From Candidatus Terraquivivens tikiterensis (GTDB lineage Archaea > Thermoproteota > Nitrososphaeria_A > Caldarchaeales > Wolframiiraptoraceae), in the NCBI GenBank assembly GCA_003056285.1, contig NDWU01000015.1, positions 1 to 40,371 of the forward strand: DNA of 40,371 nt. Reading direction: 5' to 3'. Each line of letters begins with the position of its first letter. The first letter of the stretch is position 1. Positions 9,593-19,332 of the stretch are shown piece by piece. Under the pieces are notes generated by a model. It was not told the origin of the DNA and searched no databases. It worked only from the letters and a program-made list of their open reading frames with translations. A program made the position numbers and the translations under genes.

Positions 9593-10190
9593 GTGAAGAG
9601 CGAGATGGTGGAGGCAAAGGTGCATTATCCGAAGTGCAAACCGACGGAAACTTACATTTTGGCATGCGTACAGCACAAAACGCAGGAAGAGCCCAGACTA
9701 CTTGAACTTCGACTACAACGAGGACGACCTGAAAGACGCAAGGTATGGCCTTTGGAGGACGAAGAATTTACGTGCGTCGATATAGGTTGAAGGTTGCCTA
9801 CGTGGTTAAGGTGTTGAGGCTTTTAACAAGGTGCTACAAAGCCCGAGGAAGCATCTTAGAAACCTTGAAGGGCCTCTAACATACGCGGAGCCCATGTAAA
9901 TGCGCCATTCATTGTTTACATCAAGGGCGAAAACGCTTTGGAGCCCTAACTACCTGGCTAGGTACTACGAGGGCTTGGCTCGTGGCTCAGGTTACCTGGT
10001 CTGTTGCCAAGTGGTTTAGGCCGGGAGGCTGAACCTATTCGGAATAAGCGTTCAATTTATCCGAGGTTTAAGCCTTGAAGCTATGGGTCTGTTTTCACAA
10101 AAAATGTCAACAGTTCCTCTAACCGGATAAGGTACGCCGGCGAGCATAGTGGCTTAAGATGGCTGCAATTCGATTTCGTTATACGAAGAA
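9593..10190 (+). pseudogene. Degraded coding sequence of unknown origin
   Basis: Coding-like peptides in alternating plus frames (KDARYGLWRTKN; RLKVAYVVKVLRLLTRCYKARGSILETLKGPLTYAEP) separated by stops and frameshifts. Confidence 0.25.
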
Positions 10191-10270
10191 CCGCACTTTC
10201 ATACACCCCTCCCCGTACTTAAAAAGGAAAACTCTTATCTGAAACTTCTACAGATTTAACCCGATAAATC

Positions 10271-10720
10271 TTGACCTCCTATATAGGGGGAACTCAGCAT
10301 TTACCGATTACGCTTAAGATAAAGAGGAGAGGGTTCGAGGTGATAGTTCAGGGCGACATTCCTACGATAGCTGGGCAGCTCGACGCCCTATCTGGGTTCA
10401 TAGAATCCCTCGATGAGAAGCTGAGCATAAAAGTAGAAAAAACCCCCTCACACCAAGAAGCGTCCGTAACAGCTACCTACGACATCCCCACGATAAAGCC
10501 ATCCAAGAGCACAACGGAGAACATACTCAGCCTCTTCCAGACACCCTGGGGGAGGCAGCCGCGTACGCTGACCGAAGTCATTAAGGCCCTCGAAATAAAT
10601 GCCGTACCGGATACTCCGGAGAAAGTCTCAGTATACTTGGCTAGACTTGTTAAGAAGGGTATTTTGAAGAGGATAGAGAAAGACGGGAAGTGGGCATATT
10701 TCCATGTTGCTAGCCCTTGA
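10271..10720 (+). CDS. Hypothetical protein with C-terminal winged-helix-like segment
   Basis: TLTEVIKALEINAVPDTPEKVSVYLARLVKKGILKRIEKDGKWAYFHV resembles a wHTH. Confidence 0.55.
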   Translation: MTSYIGGTQHLPITLKIKRRGFEVIVQGDIPTIAGQLDALSGFIESLDEKLSIKVEKTPSHQEASVTATYDIPTIKPSKSTTENILSLFQTPWGRQPRTLTEVIKALEINAVPDTPEKVSVYLARLVKKGILKRIEKDGKWAYFHVASP

Positions 10721-11183
10721 GAGAACTGTTCTGCCCCGAATGCTAGCGGAGGCCTCCCCCTTTTGGATTATTTTGGGTCTTCCCTGCTGTTACCCCTTAT
10801 TTTATTGTTGCGACTTGAAAAAATTCAGGAAACACTTGAATTAATAACTCAAAATGGTGGTTTTTGGTTCTATTTATTTCTGATCGGAACGGTAACTCCA
10901 CCTATTGTTACAAAAAGGATTCGGGGTATTTGGTGGTAAAGATATAGCTTCGCCAAAACCTCCCGTTTTGGTACAGGTGGTTTGGAACTGTTTTTTGGCG
11001 CATTTACCCAGAGAATTCTGGGGTTATCCGGCCAGCCCCAGGTTGCGCTGGCTTTCTCATGGTATTTACAAAGTTTACGGGTTTACGAAACGCGTAAGCT
11101 CAGCCTCTGAAAACCAATAATATATGCGGATTTTCTGCCTGAGCTTTCCACAGAGTTTTCGGGGGAAAAGTTTATTAGGCCAC

Positions 11184-11207
11184 TTTTCCACAGAATTTTC
11201 TGGGGTT
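11184..11207. repeat. 24-bp direct repeat containing imperfect palindrome, copy 1
   Basis: TTTTCCACAGAATTTTCTGGGGTT, identical to 11691-11714. Confidence 0.9.
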
Positions 11208-11211
11208 AAAC

Positions 11212-11643
11212 GTGCCACGTAGGAGGAAGGATTGGGGCTTCTGCCCCAGGTGCGGTAAAAAGATATCCTGGATGGAGAGCTACACTAAAGGTGATAGGGT
11301 ATACTACGTGGCCGTTCACTACTACGGCAAAGACCCAGAGACTGGGAAGAAAGACGTGAAAAAGTGCCACCTGGGTCCAGAGGAATACGATTACGTCACG
11401 AAAACTCACCCTCTAGTGCTGCAGGGTGCGATTGAGGACATAAAAGAGCCCAATGCCAGAATGCTGGCCTACCTTGATGCACTTATCGAGGCCCTTCCAT
11501 ACGCTAAGCTCGACTCGGAGAAAGCCTTAATGCTCGCTGCGAGGTTCAAGGGAATAGGGGCTAAGCTTGAGCAATATGCAGAGGAAGCTAAAAGAGCTAC
11601 AGCTGAAAGCGGAGATTCGACAGGCCTTGATAGAGCTGCGTGA
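11212..11643 (+). CDS. Small zinc-ribbon protein
   Basis: N-terminal FCPRCGKKISW zinc knuckle, then GDRVYYVAVHYYGKDPETGKKDVKKCHLGP. Confidence 0.6.
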   Translation: MPRRRKDWGFCPRCGKKISWMESYTKGDRVYYVAVHYYGKDPETGKKDVKKCHLGPEEYDYVTKTHPLVLQGAIEDIKEPNARMLAYLDALIEALPYAKLDSEKALMLAARFKGIGAKLEQYAEEAKRATAESGDSTGLDRAA

Positions 11644-11690
11644 AGCCCTAGCCCGGGCCTCAAAAAAATAGGCTTTCTCTCTCAGCCTTT

Positions 11691-11714
11691 TTTTCCACAG
11701 AATTTTCTGGGGTT
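11691..11714. repeat. 24-bp direct repeat, copy 2
   Basis: Identical to 11184-11207, 48 bp after the zinc-ribbon ORF. Confidence 0.9.
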
Positions 11715-11919
11715 TTCGACCCCTCGGGCCGGCAGCGCAAGGGGAATTACTCTCAAGGCTGTTATTTCACTCCTCACAAGCTCCCCATTTTTCCGGTTAG
11801 CGTGGCCCGCTTGATATAGCCCAAGCGAGGCTTTCCAGTGCAATTGGAGTTCCCATCATAGAAGCCCTCAGTATGAAAACCAACGTCCGGTTATGTTTTT
11901 AGCAAACTCTTAAGCCCCT

Positions 11920-12250
11920 ACGTTCCTATGCCCATCGAGCGTCCTACGCTTCTGGCCTTTGGATACCAGAAGACCCTTCTGAGGCTAACTCCGGAGACTG
12001 CTGGGTTACCGTTATCTTTCTGTCCTCTAAGCTTAATAGCGGACGAGCATACGGGTTCTGGCCTACGTAGGCCTTGTCCTCCTCTGGGTTCATAGGAGAC
12101 CCAGCATCGCCCTCCAACCCTTTCGGGTCGAACCCGCCCCGTACGTCTTCTTCCCAGGCCCCTTTCGAGCCAGGGGTCATCCGTACAGGGAAATTCCCCC
12201 ACATCTCAAGCTTAACCGCATCATCCGTTCTGTCCGCGCTTTTTACGACA
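11920..12250 (-). ncRNA. Candidate structured non-coding RNA, class unknown
   Basis: Several self-complementary hairpins: CTTCTGG/CCAGAAG 11949-11972, GGCCTACGTAGGCC 12060-12073, CTGGGT/ACCCAG 12084-12104, CGGGT-CGA-ACCCG 12124-12136. No plausible ORF; AT-rich flank at the candidate 5' end. Confidence 0.35.
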
Positions 12251-12318
12251 AAATCAAGGCTTTAATGTTTATTAAGATTATTCTGAAAAACTGTTTCCTA
12301 TGACAACCTGGTGAAAAA

Positions 12319-12576
12319 ATGGTTAGCACTGCTAGGATCGTGATATTCCTTTCCGCAGTAGCCATCGGGCTCGTTAGCCTATTCACCGGCTTGGTCCTGT
12401 ACTTTTGGCCTCATGGCCCTAGGTCGGGCCAATTGGTAATCATGGGGCTGAATAAGGTCGGCTGGTCCGACTTGCACACTTACTCCTCGATGCTGGCCTT
12501 GCTCGTCATAGCGGTCCACTTGGTTTTGAACTGGAAGTCGATAAAGCTCTACATGAAGTGCCTCAAAGAGATATGA
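12319..12576 (+). CDS. Small membrane protein, DUF4405/cytochrome b561-like
   Basis: GLVSLFTGLVLYFWPHG...DLHTYSSMLALLVIAVHLVLNWKSIK: two TM segments with conserved His positions. Confidence 0.6.
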   Translation: MVSTARIVIFLSAVAIGLVSLFTGLVLYFWPHGPRSGQLVIMGLNKVGWSDLHTYSSMLALLVIAVHLVLNWKSIKLYMKCLKEI

Positions 12577-12617
12577 TAGCCCAGGTTAGGAAAAAACTTT
12601 GTGATAGAATAGCGAGG

Positions 12618-12959
12618 CTACAGCCCTAACCGCCTAGCTAAATCGTAGATTATTGGAGGGTTCCAATACGAATTGTTGAGCGACTTCAGTATTCCGAGAA
12701 CCCAAGCCACCAAAAACAGCGCTCCGAGCACAGCGCTAATGGCCCATCCAAGAGGGGCCAAGAACGGTACGATGGATATTATAGTGGCCACGGCGCTTGC
12801 GACCACTGCGACGACGAAAAAAGATATCGAGAGGTACGCCCAATGCCTCGCATACCTATAGCTCGGCTTAAAGAGTAGGACCAGTATCCCTCCGATAAGG
12901 GGGATCAGCCAAGCGATAAATCCCCAAGTTTTCTCTTCATCCCCAGACATAGAACCCAT
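12618..12959 (-). CDS. DUF4870-like membrane protein
   Basis: GFIAWLIPLIGGILVLLFKPSYRYARHWAYLSISFF...LGWAISAVLGALFLVAWVLGILKSLN. Confidence 0.55.
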   Translation of the reverse strand: MGSMSGDEEKTWGFIAWLIPLIGGILVLLFKPSYRYARHWAYLSISFFVVAVVASAVATIISIVPFLAPLGWAISAVLGALFLVAWVLGILKSLNNSYWNPPIIYDLARRLGL

Positions 12960-13041
12960 GAGGTTTTATCTTGCTAGACAATAATTAAAGCTTTTGGAAC
13001 GCGATGAATGGTTTTAATACTCAACCTTTTGCGTAAAAACC

Positions 13042-13926
13042 ATGCTCGGAGAGACGCTGACACTCGCGTCCGCTTTCTGCTGGGCTGCCGGTGCCAACCT
13101 CTACAAGGTAGGCTTAAGGAGCATGAGCCCAGTTAAGCTAAACCTCGTCAGGAGCTCAGCCGCAGCGGCCCTACTTTTTGTATTCGTGCTCGCCTTGAAT
13201 AAATACGAGTACTTCCTCTTGTTGTATACACCATCGGCCGCTTACCTCCTCGCCGCATCACTCGTAGGATGGGCACTCGGTGATACACTCTACCTCATCA
13301 GCCTAAAGCACATAGGCGTATCCCGTGCTGTTCCGTTAACTTATTCCTATCCGCTCTTCTTGGTTCCGATGAGCATGTTCATCCTTCATGAGCCATTTAC
13401 TGTGAGCATCGTCGTAGGGACCGTCTTGATAATGTTGGCGGTATGGTTGCTCAGCGGGCAGAAAACAATACAACCCGAGGGGTCTGCCAAGGTCGGGTTC
13501 GTGGCTGGGATTCTGACAGCTTTATGCTGGGCCTTAGGCGTAACGCTGTTCAAGCTAGCAGTGGCAAGCTTCGACCCTATATTCACGGCATTTTTCAAGA
13601 TATTAGTCGTATTGCCGTTTCTTGCGATATACCTCAAAGTTCTAGGGCCTAGGGAGGCGGCCCCCTCCACGGCCCCTCCAAAGAGGTCAGAGGTCGTCTC
13701 AGCCATGCTTGGCGGGCTCGTCTCTGTAGGGTTGGGTGACATGATTTACCTGGTGGGGCTCAGCCTGACGCAAGCGAACATCGCAGTACCCCTCAGCTCT
13801 TCAACACCCATATTCTCCGTGATTTTGGCCGCTGTTTTCATGAAGGAAAGAATAACGACCAGGTCCGTGTTGAGCTCAGTGCTCGTCGTGGTCGGAGCAA
13901 CCCTCCTCTTAAGCCCGACCCGTTAA
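13042..13926 (+). CDS. EamA-family (DMT superfamily) transporter
   Basis: Ten-TM protein with two EamA repeats (SAFCWAAGANLYKVGL... / TALCWALGVTLFKLAV...). Confidence 0.85.
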   Translation: MLGETLTLASAFCWAAGANLYKVGLRSMSPVKLNLVRSSAAAALLFVFVLALNKYEYFLLLYTPSAAYLLAASLVGWALGDTLYLISLKHIGVSRAVPLTYSYPLFLVPMSMFILHEPFTVSIVVGTVLIMLAVWLLSGQKTIQPEGSAKVGFVAGILTALCWALGVTLFKLAVASFDPIFTAFFKILVVLPFLAIYLKVLGPREAAPSTAPPKRSEVVSAMLGGLVSVGLGDMIYLVGLSLTQANIAVPLSSSTPIFSVILAAVFMKERITTRSVLSSVLVVVGATLLLSPTR

Positions 13927-13960
13927 AGGGATGTACCGTCGCGCCCGTTCATGGTAGCTT

Positions 13961-14044
13961 TGCCGGGGCTGGGATTCGAACCCAGGACGGCCTACGCCAG
14001 TGGGTCTTGAGCCCACCCCCTTGACCAGGCTCGGGTACCCCGGC
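13961..14044 (-). tRNA. tRNA-Leu (CAA)
   Basis: GCCGGGG acceptor, GTGGG-CTCAAGA-CCCAC anticodon arm, long variable arm, CTGGG-TTCGAAT-CCCAG T-arm, CCCCGGC-A 3' end. Confidence 0.95.
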
Positions 14045-14090
14045 CCCGTACAACGATAACCTAGTAGTATTATAAGGTTGGTCACGGGCT

Positions 14091-14867
14091 TTAAGCTTGT
14101 CGGGTATAAAGCTCGACGATCCTCACCCTTTCTATACCTTGGATATTTTCCTGAATTTCTTTAGCTATAAGCCTCTTGGCTACCTGCAAGTTTGGCAGAA
14201 GGTAAGCCTCCTCAGGTACGGTTATGGTAACCTCGGGCGGAGCAAACTCGATATTGAATTTCTGGATATCCACGTCAGGCAACCTGTTATGTATTATGTG
14301 CTGGACCTTCTCAAGATCGTCCGTTATGATCTTCCTTAAAGTGACGTTACAGACTAAGGTCTTGCCGGCAAGGTAGGGGTTGAAGTCTACCTGAACCCTT
14401 CCGGAGCCTATGGAGCGTATTATTCCCTCTTTACCGTCTACCGTTACCCTAGCACCGACGGTCAGCGGTCCCTCCACGTCCCTAAACTTCCTAATCGGAT
14501 AAACCTTAACCTTTCCTGGGTCCCTTTGCCCGAAGGCCTTCTCCGGTGAGATCTCAAACTGCTTGGTCTCGCCGACAGACATCGTGAGCAGTTCTTCTTC
14601 GATTGCCCTAAGCAGCATACCCTTGCCGATTATAGCAAGCCTAGGCTCGTAAAGCCTTGAAGCATCGTATATGCCTGCCTCCTTGGCCTTCTCTTCGGAA
14701 GTCGTGTCGACGACCTCCCCTGTTTCCTTAACGCTTATCGTGTAGTCTACCAGAAGAAAGCTACCCAAGGGCAGGGCATGCTTAGGGGCTTCTTGCACGG
14801 GCTCGGATACCTTTTCCTCCTCAGCGCCCTTCTCTCCTGTAGGGGTATCTGGATCCGTCGGAGGCAT
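14091..14867 (-). CDS. FKBP-type peptidyl-prolyl cis-trans isomerase (SlyD-like)
   Basis: FLLVDYTISVKETGEVVDTT...IGKGMLLRAIEEELLTMSVGETKQFEISPEKAFGQRDPGKVKVYPIRKF. Confidence 0.9.
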   Translation of the reverse strand: MPPTDPDTPTGEKGAEEEKVSEPVQEAPKHALPLGSFLLVDYTISVKETGEVVDTTSEEKAKEAGIYDASRLYEPRLAIIGKGMLLRAIEEELLTMSVGETKQFEISPEKAFGQRDPGKVKVYPIRKFRDVEGPLTVGARVTVDGKEGIIRSIGSGRVQVDFNPYLAGKTLVCNVTLRKIITDDLEKVQHIIHNRLPDVDIQKFNIEFAPPEVTITVPEEAYLLPNLQVAKRLIAKEIQENIQGIERVRIVELYTRQA

Positions 14868-14989
14868 GTCTCAAGTTTTTTCTTAACGGCCTTTATTAAA
14901 GTGTTAACACGCAAACATTTTTATTATAGTAGGATTATGAATCGGATGGCTTTTCCTAAAGCCTTAGTAAGCTAATAGGATGGCGACCG

Positions 14990-15667
14990 GTGTCGGAGAG
15001 GATGTTTGGTCATAAAGTGGATAGGAACATGATCCTAAAGACTGGGACAACGACGGTAGGGCTGGTCGTAAAGGATGCCGTAGTGTTTGCGACAGATACC
15101 AGGGTTACTTCGGGCTACTTTATAGCCCATAGAAAAGGGAAGAAGGTCTTCCCGCTGGCCGACCATGCGGCAATAACGATCGCTGGCAGGGTTGCGGACG
15201 CTCAGAACATCATAGACGTGCTACGCGCCAACATCAACTATTACCAGATCCAGTGGGCAAGACGGATGGACATAGTATCCGTAGCCAGGCTTGCCTCGAA
15301 CCTTTTGTTTAACTCCAGATACTTTCCGTTGATAGCGCAGCTGATAATAGGGGGCGTGGATGGCCAAGGGCCGCACCTTTACAATCTAGACCCGACAGGT
15401 TCCATGACCGAAGAGCTCCTGATCGCTACAGGCTCTGGATCCCCGGTTGCTTACGGCATCATCGAGTCGAACTATAGGCCAGACTTAGACCTTGAGGAGG
15501 GCATCAGGCTGGCCTTTAAGAGCGTCGCCTCGGCAATCAGGAGGGACATAGGCTCAGGGGATAGCATCGACGTCGCATACATCACCACCACCAAGCCGTA
15601 CACGGAGCTAACGCTAGAAGAGAAGGCACCGCTTTATGAGGAGTTTCTGAAGATCAGCGTTAGATGA
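14990..15667 (+). CDS. psmB: Proteasome subunit beta
   Basis: Short propeptide then TTTVGLVVKDAVVFATDTRVTSGYFIAHRKGKKVF (catalytic Thr N-terminus), GSGSPVAYGIIE. Confidence 0.95.
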   Translation: MSERMFGHKVDRNMILKTGTTTVGLVVKDAVVFATDTRVTSGYFIAHRKGKKVFPLADHAAITIAGRVADAQNIIDVLRANINYYQIQWARRMDIVSVARLASNLLFNSRYFPLIAQLIIGGVDGQGPHLYNLDPTGSMTEELLIATGSGSPVAYGIIESNYRPDLDLEEGIRLAFKSVASAIRRDIGSGDSIDVAYITTTKPYTELTLEEKAPLYEEFLKISVR

Positions 15668-15688
15668 GCATCTTAGGGTGTAGATCGG

Positions 15689-17590
15689 GTGAGCGCGGCA
15701 GATAGGCTTCGGACGGAGGTACTGAGGTACTTCTCTGTAGTCAGCCCTAGGGAGGCGGCTATCACAAAGATCGAATACGAGGGGACAAGGCTCGCAATAT
15801 ACACGAAGAACCTGGAGCTGTTTGCGGAAAGGGACCAGATAGCAAAAGACCTTGTCAATATACTCAAGAAGCGCGTGGTTATAAGGTCCGACCCGGCTAT
15901 AAGGCTGCCCCAGGAAGAGGCCGAGAAGATAATAAAGGCAACGTTCGGCGATGATTCCACGTTCTTCTTCGACGAAACGCTAGGAGAGGTTATCGTCGAA
16001 ACTAAGAATTTTAAACTCAACAAAAACGAAGAGATTATTAGGAACGTATGCAAGGAGACGGGCTGGCACGTAAGGATAGCAAAGAAATCGTTGATGCCCT
16101 CAAAGACCTTAGATAAGATAAACCAGTACATTTACAAAGATTCGGGCAGGAGGCTTAGCATACTACGGACAATAGGTGAGAGGGTCTTCGGAGCGAAAAC
16201 CTTCGAGACGAGCGACGTAACGCTCACCGTACTTGGCTCCGGAAGGCAGGTCGGAAGGTCCGCCATACTGCTTCAGACGAATGAGAGCAAGGTCCTGCTG
16301 GATTGCGGCCTTGCAGTCGGCGCGACGAGTAAGCTTGGCATGCTACCTAGGTTCGATGCTTACCCCTCGCTCTTCGACGAGCTTGATGCCGTGATAGCTA
16401 CGCACGCGCACCTCGACCATACTGGCGTCATACCCTATTTATTCAAGTACGGCTATAGGGGGCCGGTTTATTGCGCTGAGCCGACCTTGCCCCTTATGAC
16501 GATGGAGCAGCTGGACTTCGTCAACGTCGCGGAGAAGGAGGGCTCGTTCCCGCTTTACAACGAAAACGACATAAGAACGGCGGTTCAGCATACGATAACC
16601 CTTAAGTACGGAAGCGTCACGAGCATAACGCCCGACATAAGGATAACTTTGTATAACGCGGGCCACATCCTCGGCTCCTCGCTAGTTCATATACACATAG
16701 GCGAGGGGCTATACAACATAGTGTACACTAGCGACTTCAAGTTCGAGAAGACTAGGACGCTGGATGCGTGCGCTCATAAATTCCTAAGGGCGGAGACCTT
16801 GATGATGGAGAGCACGTATGGCGCAACGCCCATACCTTTTACAAGAGAGGAAAGCGAGGCTTTGTTTGCAAACTACGTGAAGCAGACGGTAGAATCTGGC
16901 GGGAAGGTACTGATACCGGTTCCGGCAGTCGGCAGGGCCCAGGAGATAATGCTCGTCCTAGATGACCTTTTAAAGTCTGGAAGCATACCGGAGGTACCCG
17001 TATACTTGGATGGGCTCGTGATAGAGGCAACGGCAATATACACTGCCTTTCCTGAGTACCTTTCTCAGGAGCTGCAGGATGCCATAGAATCGCAAGGGAA
17101 CGTCTTCATGTCAGATTACTTCACGCCTGTAAAGAGCCACTCGCAGAGGGACGAGGTTCTAAACTCCGAGGGGCCTGCCATCGTGATTGCCACGTCGGGA
17201 ATGCTAGAAGGCGGACCCATACTGAATTACCTGAAAGAGTTTGCGGGCGATGAAAGGAACATGCTCATATTCGTAAGCTATCAGGTAGAGGGAACTTTGG
17301 GCAGAAAGCTGCTCAAGGGCATAAGGGAGGTGTCGTTTATGGGTGACGGCGGAAAGGCGGAGGTTTTGAACGTTAAGCTACGGATAGAGAAGGTGGATGG
17401 GTTTTCGGGACATTCCAGCAGACAGCAACTGCTAAGCTACCTGAAGAAATTCACACCAAAGCCGAAGAACATCATTTTCCTGCATGGCGAGGTCGAGGCC
17501 ATCGAGAGCCTGGCAAGCTCTGCCTCGAAGGTGGTCCAGGCAAACATCTACGCGCCGAAGAACCTTGAGACCATATCGCTCTTGGGCTAG
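15689..17590 (+). CDS. Archaeal CPSF-like KH/beta-CASP ribonuclease (aCPSF1/FttA family)
   Basis: N-terminal KH region, THAHLDHTGVIPYLFKYGYRGPVYC metallo-beta-lactamase motif, beta-CASP motifs, FSGHSSRQQLLSYLKKF; adjacent to the proteasome beta gene. Confidence 0.95.
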   Translation: MSAADRLRTEVLRYFSVVSPREAAITKIEYEGTRLAIYTKNLELFAERDQIAKDLVNILKKRVVIRSDPAIRLPQEEAEKIIKATFGDDSTFFFDETLGEVIVETKNFKLNKNEEIIRNVCKETGWHVRIAKKSLMPSKTLDKINQYIYKDSGRRLSILRTIGERVFGAKTFETSDVTLTVLGSGRQVGRSAILLQTNESKVLLDCGLAVGATSKLGMLPRFDAYPSLFDELDAVIATHAHLDHTGVIPYLFKYGYRGPVYCAEPTLPLMTMEQLDFVNVAEKEGSFPLYNENDIRTAVQHTITLKYGSVTSITPDIRITLYNAGHILGSSLVHIHIGEGLYNIVYTSDFKFEKTRTLDACAHKFLRAETLMMESTYGATPIPFTREESEALFANYVKQTVESGGKVLIPVPAVGRAQEIMLVLDDLLKSGSIPEVPVYLDGLVIEATAIYTAFPEYLSQELQDAIESQGNVFMSDYFTPVKSHSQRDEVLNSEGPAIVIATSGMLEGGPILNYLKEFAGDERNMLIFVSYQVEGTLGRKLLKGIREVSFMGDGGKAEVLNVKLRIEKVDGFSGHSSRQQLLSYLKKFTPKPKNIIFLHGEVEAIESLASSASKVVQANIYAPKNLETISLLG

Positions 17591-17658
17591 GTGACTGCTC
17601 CGTGAGCGATAGATTTAATTATTAAAAGAGTCAACCAAAGGAGCAAGGGGTTGCGCGC

Positions 17659-17892
17659 ATGTCCAGCGACGTATCCCTAAAGGTTCTTTCCAAAAGCTTG
17701 GGCGAGAAGGTCCTCGTAAAGCTTAGGAACGGTAAGCTGATAAGGGGGCTCCTTCAGGGCTACGACCAGCACCTAAATTTGGTCCTAGAGAATGCTGAGG
17801 AAGTTTTAGACCAGAACAACAGCAACCAGATAGGAACCATTGTTGTAAGGGGAGACAATATAATAATGATAAGCCCAAGCGTTAAGGAGTAG
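17659..17892 (+). CDS. LSm/Sm-like archaeal protein
   Basis: VLVKLRNGKLIRGLLQGYDQHLNLVLENAEEV (Sm1) and GTIVVRGDNIIMISP (Sm2). Confidence 0.95.
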   Translation: MSSDVSLKVLSKSLGEKVLVKLRNGKLIRGLLQGYDQHLNLVLENAEEVLDQNNSNQIGTIVVRGDNIIMISPSVKE

Positions 17893-17939
17893 CATGATAA
17901 GCTTATTAGAAAGACCTCAGCAGTCCTGTTGAGCACAAA

Positions 17940-18116
17940 ATGGTAAAGGGTACGCCATCGTTCGGAAAGCGGAACAAGCCAGTGCATATACGCTGCAGGA
18001 GGTGCGGGCGCAGGTCTTTCCATGTCTCCAAGAAGCGGTGTGCCGCCTGCGGCTTCGGGGCCTCGAAGAGGCTTAGGTCCTATAGGTGGCTAAAGCCCTT
18101 GAAGCTGAGGGCGTGA
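17940..18116 (+). CDS. rpl37e: 50S ribosomal protein eL37
   Basis: ORF not in the supplied track: [58 protein letters not shown], with 2x CxxC; follows LSm as in many archaea. Confidence 0.95.
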   Translation: MVKGTPSFGKRNKPVHIRCRRCGRRSFHVSKKRCAACGFGASKRLRSYRWLKPLKLRA

Positions 18117-18156
18117 AGAAAGCTTTAAACGGCACGGTTAAGCCCATTTAGGATTG

Positions 18157-18249
18157 GGGCCGGTAGATCAGCGGAAGATCGCGCGCCTGGCGACCTGTCA
18201 GTTTTGGCTGGATTGCGCGAGGTCCGGGGTTCGAATCCCCGCCGGTCCA
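18157..18249 (+). tRNA. tRNA-Ala (GGC) with anticodon-loop intron
   Basis: GGGCCGG/CCGGTCC acceptor with G3:U70; CGCGC-CTGGCG [ACCTGTCAGTTTTGGCTGGAT] T-GCGCG anticodon arm; CGGGG-TTCGAAT-CCCCG T-arm. Confidence 0.9.
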
Positions 18250-18549
18250 AAAATTTTAGAGTAACGGTAGGGATGGTCGTTGCCTTTTAGCTATTAATCC
18301 GCTTGGGTATTTTTCATTGAGGCTGGTGAGTTGCTCTTTGTAGAACCTTTTCGTGAACGGGCAACTAAAGTCCTTTAAAACCATGCCTTGAATTAGGCCG
18401 TGGGGCTACGTCACCCTTTATACCCAAGAGTTTCTGAGCTTTTGCGGTTGATGGTTAACCTCGCTGAATTTTCCGATAATTTGACCTAAACCGGTCTAAC
18501 CGCCTGTCCTAGAAAAACTTATTAATAGTAGAACACCAGAGCATCTTCT

Positions 18550-19263
18550 ATGATAAGAATAAAAGTCATAGTTCCGGTTTCTACGGATGTATGGAACGAC
18601 ATGATAAGAGATGCCTACGAAAAGCATAAGGATTCTGACACAAGCATCGACATAATAAACATTAAGACGGGGCCGGAGTCCATTGAGCAGATCTACGATG
18701 ATGTTTGGGCCGGGCTTCCGACGCTGCTTGAAGTGGAGAAGGCCGAAAAGGAGGGTTACGATGCGGTTATTGTATACTGCTTCGGTGACCCAGCTCTAAC
18801 AGCCGCAAAGGAGGCCGTAGATGTCCCGGTAGTCGGGTTGTGTGAACCAAGCATCCATGTTGCATCGATGCTGGGAAGGAAGTTTTCGGTCATAGGTGTG
18901 GGAGGCAAGGTCGCGTACGGCTTGATGCTAGATAATGCGGCTGTTTATGGGCTGTCCCATAAGCTGGCATCTGTCAGGATAACCGACATTAAAGTCCTCG
19001 ACATCAAAAAGGAGTTCAGCAAACTTGTTGACGCTTTAGCCGAAGAAGGGAAGAAAGCTATTGAGATGGATGGAGCCGATGTGTTGGTCCTTGGTTGTGG
19101 AAGCCTACTTAACTTGGCGGAAATGCTCGAGAAGCGGTTGGGCGTTCCAGTAATAGATCCTGGCTTAGTTGCCCTGAAGACAGCTGAGATGTTCGCGAAG
19201 CTCAAGTTAAAGCAAAGCAAAAAAGCGTACGCTACGCCATATCATAAAAAGCGAATAGCATGA
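18550..19263 (+). CDS. Asp/Glu/hydantoin racemase family protein
   Basis: GPESIEQIYDD...DAVIVYCFGDPALTAAKEAVDVPVVGLCEPSIHVASMLG...DVLVLGCGSLLNLAEMLEKRLGVPVIDPG. Confidence 0.85.
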   Translation: MIRIKVIVPVSTDVWNDMIRDAYEKHKDSDTSIDIINIKTGPESIEQIYDDVWAGLPTLLEVEKAEKEGYDAVIVYCFGDPALTAAKEAVDVPVVGLCEPSIHVASMLGRKFSVIGVGGKVAYGLMLDNAAVYGLSHKLASVRITDIKVLDIKKEFSKLVDALAEEGKKAIEMDGADVLVLGCGSLLNLAEMLEKRLGVPVIDPGLVALKTAEMFAKLKLKQSKKAYATPYHKKRIA

Positions 19264-19332
19264 CGAAAACCTGCAAATTTCATTAGGACGGAAGAACATC
19301 GATGCCGTCAAAAACTTTAACGTAAATCAAAA

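Noticed and set aside
11920-12250. RNase P RNA or SRP RNA identity for the structured segment
   Set aside because: The GGAGGAAAGUC/ACAGAA...GGCUUA and GGAAGGGAGCA-type conserved motifs were not found by eye; left as unknown class.
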